A stretch of 25,112 bases of DNA from a virus, in the IMG/VR virus record IMGVR_UViG_3300038825_000719, positions 1-25,112 of that record; one strand, given 5' to 3'. Positions 20,666 to 25,112 of this stretch are shown piece by piece (position 1 is the first letter of the stretch; each line of letters begins with the position of its first letter). Made by a program: the position numbers and the translations under genes. Below the pieces are notes generated by a model. The model did no database searches and was not told where the DNA came from. It saw only the letters and a list, made by a program, of their open reading frames with translations.

Positions 20666-22895
20666 ACAGTTTGAAATACAATTAGAATTTACTACAAAGG
20701 GAGCAAATAAATTAATTGAATCCCTTAAGATTTTAGCACAACAACAAAATAAAGTTTCTGCAGCTCAACGAAAATTTAACAACGCAAACCTAAAAGCAGT
20801 TACTGCTACTAAGAAATTATTAATGGCTCAAGAAAAGCATCGTTCTGCGATGTTAAAAACTTCTACACAAATTGCAAAACTTAAAGAGCAAGTAAGACAA
20901 TTAAGAATGCGTAATAAGCAACTTGCTGCTTCTACTTCAAGAGTTACAAAAGTACAAAACAGATTTCGTATTTCTACTGCTGGACTACAAAGAACTATTG
21001 GTTCTATTAGAAATAAAATTCTTCTTGTAACATTTGCTTTTGGTGGTATGGCAGCAGGTATTAGAAGTGCTGTTGAAACTTCAATGCAATTTGAAGCTGT
21101 GCAGGTAAGACTTAATTCAATGTTTGGTTCTGTTAGAGCAGGAGAAAAAGCATTCCAAAAATTTAATCAAGTAGCAGCAACGACACCATTTACATTAACA
21201 GATGTTGTTGAAGCTGGTGCAGCATTAAAAGCATTTGGTACGAATGCAGAGGAAATGATTAAACCTACTGCCGACTTAGCAGCGTTTATGGGTGTAAATG
21301 CTACTGAAGCAGCACAAGCACTTGGTAGAGCATTTGCTGGTGGTGCAGGAGCAGCAGATATACTTCGTGAAAGAGGTATTTTACAACTTATTCGTGATAC
21401 AAAAGGTATCGAAGATTTATCTAAACTTACATTGCCAGAGTTTAGAAAAGCATTACAAGAAACATTAATAGATCCAGAGGTTGGAATAGCAGGAGCTACA
21501 GACAAACTTGCACAAACAATGGCTGGTGCAGTTTCTAATATGGCAGATGCTTTTACAAGAATGAAAGCTGCTATTGGTGACTTTGTAATGATGAAAGGAC
21601 TAATAGGTGAACTTGCTGAATCTTTTGAAAATGTAGGCGAATTTTTTATGCAACTGTCTGAAACTCCATTAGATACAACCATCAGACAATTAAAAGAAAT
21701 GAATGTCGATACTTCTAAATTAGAGCTATCTCAACAGAAATATTTAAAATCAAAAATGGAAGAAGAGGGCAATGCTATAACACTAGCAGAGTTTAAAGAG
21801 TTAGATGAAAAAAGAGAAAATAACAGAAAAAAACTATTAATTCAACTTGCCGATATACAATCAACAATTTTTGACACAAAGAAAAGAGAAAAAGAAATAA
21901 CAAAAGAATTAGGAGCTGCTACATTTAGTCAAATCATAGAAGGACAAGAAGCAAGAGAAAAAGAGTTATTAGATGCAAAAAAAATATCAGATGAAAATGA
22001 AAAGAAATCTGAAATATTACGCAAGGGAGCTATGAAATATGAAGCTGTTTTATTAAAAATAAAAGGACTGGAAGAGGATATAGTAAAAACAAAAGCAAAG
22101 CAAATCGATTTAGGATTTGCATTTTTTTTCGATCCAGATGCTTTAATAAACGCTTATTCACAGTACAAAGAATTAACTAAAGAACAAGAAAAACTATTAG
22201 ATGAAGGTGAAGCTCTTAGATTAAAAACAAGGGAAGAATTGTTTACAACACATTTTACAAAAATATTGTCACTTGCTCAAACAAATATAGAACAAAGGAA
22301 ACAATCGGAATTACAAGCATTAAGAGATACAGATAGATTTAGAAATGCAAGTGCAGAGCAGCGACAAGATATGGAAAAAGATGCTCTTAAAAAATTCAAA
22401 AAACAACAAAATATTATATTTAAAATTAATCAGGCAAACGAAATAGTTAAAACTCTAATGACAACCCATAAAACTGTTGCAGAAATTATGCTTTTAAGTG
22501 AAAAACTAAAAGCAGAAGCAGCAGCAGTTGCTGTTACAAATCCTATTAAATCTGCAGCTATGTTAGCAGCAGCTAAAGGATTAAGAGGGTTGGGTATATC
22601 AACTAGAGCAATAGGTGCAGCACAAGCAGGTATTATAGCAGGACAACAACCACCAGCATTTGCTCGTGGTGGTTCATTTATAACTGGTGGACAGCAAATG
22701 ATTATGGTTGGAGATAATCCAGGTGGTAGAGAACGAGTAGATATTACTCCATTATCAAGTCCAGATTTTGGTGACGCAGGTGGTAGTGGCTCTATTAATG
22801 TGAACATTATGGGTAATGTTATTGGCACACAAGAATTTGTAAGAGATAACTTATTGCCAGAGATTGAAAACACAATCAAACGAAATCTTGCGTAA
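20658..22895 (+). CDS. Tape measure protein
   Basis: A 745-residue protein that sets tail length. It has an N-terminal coiled coil (about residues 10-95), a hydrophobic segment near 113-132 (ILLVTFAFGGMAAGIRSAV), and then the conserved tape-measure region 'FEAVQVRLNSMFG...AATTPFTLTDVVEAGAALKAFG...ALGRAFAGG' (about 140-235). A long helical part (to about 600) and a Gly-rich C-terminus (FARGGSFITGGQQMIMVGDN) follow. By the usual ~0.15 nm per residue the tail would be near 110 nm. The ATG overlaps the chaperone stop (ATGGCTAA) with no clear Shine-Dalgarno, so translation may depend on coupling. Confidence 0.88.
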   Translation: MAKQFEIQLEFTTKGANKLIESLKILAQQQNKVSAAQRKFNNANLKAVTATKKLLMAQEKHRSAMLKTSTQIAKLKEQVRQLRMRNKQLAASTSRVTKVQNRFRISTAGLQRTIGSIRNKILLVTFAFGGMAAGIRSAVETSMQFEAVQVRLNSMFGSVRAGEKAFQKFNQVAATTPFTLTDVVEAGAALKAFGTNAEEMIKPTADLAAFMGVNATEAAQALGRAFAGGAGAADILRERGILQLIRDTKGIEDLSKLTLPEFRKALQETLIDPEVGIAGATDKLAQTMAGAVSNMADAFTRMKAAIGDFVMMKGLIGELAESFENVGEFFMQLSETPLDTTIRQLKEMNVDTSKLELSQQKYLKSKMEEEGNAITLAEFKELDEKRENNRKKLLIQLADIQSTIFDTKKREKEITKELGAATFSQIIEGQEAREKELLDAKKISDENEKKSEILRKGAMKYEAVLLKIKGLEEDIVKTKAKQIDLGFAFFFDPDALINAYSQYKELTKEQEKLLDEGEALRLKTREELFTTHFTKILSLAQTNIEQRKQSELQALRDTDRFRNASAEQRQDMEKDALKKFKKQQNIIFKINQANEIVKTLMTTHKTVAEIMLLSEKLKAEAAAVAVTNPIKSAAMLAAAKGLRGLGISTRAIGAAQAGIIAGQQPPAFARGGSFITGGQQMIMVGDNPGGRERVDITPLSSPDFGDAGGSGSINVNIMGNVIGTQEFVRDNLLPEIENTIKRNLA

Positions 22896-25112
22896 TGGCT
22901 TTATCAGGCAATAGTGATTACAATGGTGCTTTAGGTGCAAGTATTAAAGAAGAATGGATTTTTGAATTACGAAATAATACTTATAGTTCAGGATCTGCTG
23001 CAACAGAATATATAAGACTAGGTACTGCAGAAGTTGGTAGTAGTTCAACTATATATCATTCATTTATAACTAATATTCCATCTATAAGAGAATCTATTGA
23101 TTTGTCAAAATCTACTGCTTCAGTAGGAAATATTAGTTTGACTTGTGTTAATGGTGCTTTGGCAAATCATAGTAACGCTACATTAGCAGCAGAAATATAT
23201 GGTGGCACAAGAAGATATATAAACCACGATGTTATAGTGCATTCTAGAGTTGGTGGATATACAGAACAAATATTTAAAGGAAGATTAAAAGATGTTAATA
23301 TAAATGGAGTTGATACTCTTTCTATGACAATAGCTGTTTACAATCCTATAGAAAATATTAGCATATTACAACATCAGTCTAAAATAGGTAATTTTTTTCC
23401 TGTATTTTATGGCACAGGAACACCAGAAACATCAACAGTTTCTAGTCCTGATTTTGTAGATGCTGCAAGAGTATTTCCTGTACAAGTAGATAGTTTAAAT
23501 AATGATGTATTTAATTGCTTGGCTCACAAAGCTGTTGATGACGGTAGATTACATTATCCAGTAAAAGATATGTATGATTCTACAAGTTTTCCTATTTTTG
23601 TTCCCTTAGATGATGTTCAAAACGATTCACACGATGATTACGAGGGAGCAACAAATGATACTAATAAAAATGTATTGTTTACAGATTTAGATTTAGAAAG
23701 AAGTTATAAAATTCGTCCACAAACTGTGACTAATCCAAGTAGTGTTACTGGACTTACAATATCAAACGCAGGAAATGCTTACGATTCTACTGGTGCAGGA
23801 ACAGTTGCTACTTTTGCTTTTAGCTCAGATGCTACTATTTCTCCTGGTGGTACTTATATAATGACTGATTTTCCAAAAGAAGATCACGAAATAACAGAAT
23901 TAAATTTTCACTTTACACATCAAACAGCAAGTTTTTCTGATACTAATGGAAGTTTAACTGTTACCCTAAGAGTGTTAGCGTATTGGAATAATCCAGATTT
24001 AGACAATCCTAGTTTTGTAGATATTACAAGAACTGCTAATGCTAGTTCTACTACTACGATACACGATTTATTAAATACAACTACCTTTTCTACTTCTTTA
24101 AAAACAATGCCAGATCAAATAAGATTGTTTGTGTCTTTCAATAATCAACCAGCAGATGCAGGAAATGGTACAGCGAATACTGCAACTGTAACTGTAAAAG
24201 ATATGTTTTTAGAAGTAACTACTAAGATTACTCAACCAACAGCGTCTGATGCTACTGCTGATAAATTATCTAAAAATAGTGCAGTTACGAGTGTAAAAAA
24301 ATTATATACAGGAGCAGATGGATTAACTAAATCTTGGAGTACAAGTACGGTAATCACAGATATTTTTAATATGCACAGAGATTTATTGTATAGATTTGCA
24401 GGAGTAACTGGTACGCCTGTTGTAAATAACGGAAAAAGTTTATCAGACTTAGAAACAGACAGAACAAATTGGTTTTGCAAATATTATACAAACAAACAAA
24501 TAGAATTAAAAAAACTGCTAGAACAAGTTCAATTTGAAGGTGCGTTTATACATCGTTTTCGTCCAGCAGATCAATCTTCTCAATATGTTTATATTGATGA
24601 TACTATGAACACTTTGCACACTATAAGCAAAGATGATATAAGGGGTATGAAAATATCAATTACTCCAATAGAATCTTTAATAACTAAAAGAGAAATAAAA
24701 TATGAAGTTAATCCTATTAATGATAAAACATTTTTGACGCAAACTTGCGAAGATACTACAAACGATCCACGAGGTGATTACAATATAGCTACAAAAGAAA
24801 ATGTAGAAACAACTGAATTGACTATTTTGAGAAATAAAATAGGCGATGCGAATATGGGAGCAACTACAACAATAAGTGGCGTTACAGTTCCACACAGAAG
24901 TAATGGCTTTGCTAATTATTATAATGCTATTCAAGGAAATCCAAAATTAATTGTTAATACAGAAATAATAAATCCTGGTAGCTCTGGTGGTAGTTCTTAT
25001 TTTTATTTAATGGAAGTTGGAGATGTGTGTGCTTTCGATCATACAAATCAAGTTATAGCTCCTTTTGGAGAAAGTTTCAATGGAAAGCAATTTATAGTGA
25101 CATCACTTACTA
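22895..25112 (+). CDS. Large tail-tip / baseplate hub-like protein (partial)
   Basis: The frame starts at an ATG overlapping the tape measure stop by one base and stays open to the window edge (739 codons so far). The N-terminal part (SIKEEWIFELRNN..., then TNIPSIRESIDLSKSTASVGN, then IFKGRLKDVNINGVDTLSMTI) is beta-rich and resembles hub proteins that close the tail tip. A central Ser/Thr-rich beta region (about 285-450) could be a carbohydrate-binding insertion. Position after the tape measure is that of distal tail and tail-associated proteins. The C-terminus, where host-contact or lytic domains would sit, is outside the window. Confidence 0.72.
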   Translation, partial: MALSGNSDYNGALGASIKEEWIFELRNNTYSSGSAATEYIRLGTAEVGSSSTIYHSFITNIPSIRESIDLSKSTASVGNISLTCVNGALANHSNATLAAEIYGGTRRYINHDVIVHSRVGGYTEQIFKGRLKDVNINGVDTLSMTIAVYNPIENISILQHQSKIGNFFPVFYGTGTPETSTVSSPDFVDAARVFPVQVDSLNNDVFNCLAHKAVDDGRLHYPVKDMYDSTSFPIFVPLDDVQNDSHDDYEGATNDTNKNVLFTDLDLERSYKIRPQTVTNPSSVTGLTISNAGNAYDSTGAGTVATFAFSSDATISPGGTYIMTDFPKEDHEITELNFHFTHQTASFSDTNGSLTVTLRVLAYWNNPDLDNPSFVDITRTANASSTTTIHDLLNTTTFSTSLKTMPDQIRLFVSFNNQPADAGNGTANTATVTVKDMFLEVTTKITQPTASDATADKLSKNSAVTSVKKLYTGADGLTKSWSTSTVITDIFNMHRDLLYRFAGVTGTPVVNNGKSLSDLETDRTNWFCKYYTNKQIELKKLLEQVQFEGAFIHRFRPADQSSQYVYIDDTMNTLHTISKDDIRGMKISITPIESLITKREIKYEVNPINDKTFLTQTCEDTTNDPRGDYNIATKENVETTELTILRNKIGDANMGATTTISGVTVPHRSNGFANYYNAIQGNPKLIVNTEIINPGSSGGSSYFYLMEVGDVCAFDHTNQVIAPFGESFNGKQFIVTSLT

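Noticed and set aside
21167-21682. Minus-strand 171-codon frame inside the tape measure gene
   Set aside because: Its Ser/Ala/Pro-rich composition is typical of an antisense shadow of a helical coding sequence, and the plus-strand gene is certain.
22430-22879. Minus-strand 149-codon frame at the end of the tape measure gene
   Set aside because: A Pro/Ala/Ile-rich antisense shadow of Gly/Ala-rich coding sequence with no independent support.

Overview
The window reads as part of the genome of a tailed, double-stranded DNA phage. It is AT-rich and densely packed with small, overlapping genes. The siphovirus type is inferred from a tail-tube protein, a split tail-assembly chaperone and a ~745-residue tape measure protein that follow each other without any sheath gene. 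Several tiny proteins (very lysine-rich peptides, a 'GKGDVPRP' protein, a 'GGNPGQWSARKAQ' protein, a 'TKSGKPSKKTGERYLP' protein) look like families I remember from uncultured marine phages and pelagiphages. A marine, AT-rich host is therefore likely, but the sequence does not identify it. No integrase, polymerase, tRNA or CRISPR array was seen.

Layout. (1) Bases 1-2481 form a leftward (minus) run of at least eight short genes of unknown function, probably an early or accessory module. Most share an AACAAA-type leader in front of the ribosome binding site. The run contains a perfect 32-bp tandem repeat and three micro-genes below 60 codons. (2) Bases 2482-2918 are a divergent non-coding control region with a 15-bp palindrome and a duplicated ~21-bp box. 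(3) Bases 2919-4629 are a rightward chain of tiny, stop/start-overlapping genes (zinc ribbon, Cys-rich, poly-Lys, membrane protein) ending in a terminase-small-subunit-like HTH protein. (4) Bases 4601-7947 are leftward: terminase large subunit, portal, a virion morphogenesis/tail completion protein and a small unknown. (5) Bases 8003-25112 are rightward: scaffold, major capsid protein, a 1535-residue repeat fibre, small basic and membrane proteins, a secreted thioredoxin-fold protein without its CxxC, a holin, a GH108 endolysin, connector and tail-completion proteins, the major tail protein, G and G-T tail chaperones, the tape measure protein and a large tail-tip protein cut by the window end.

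How it works together. TerS (plus strand) and TerL/portal (minus strand) would package DNA into a capsid built from scaffold and coat. The connector, terminator-like and tail genes follow in assembly order. The lysis genes (holin and endolysin, perhaps with other membrane proteins) sit inside the structural block.

The best-supported non-obvious signal is a probable programmed -1 frameshift joining the two tail chaperone genes. It has a GGGGG slip site, an 11-bp imperfect stem 6 nt downstream, and an open -1 frame that lacks its own start until base 20351. Other points worth a second look are a possible second, signal-peptide-bearing start of the endolysin inside the holin gene, a nested membrane micro-ORF, the leader motif of the leftward module, and the CTGAGATC repeat array.
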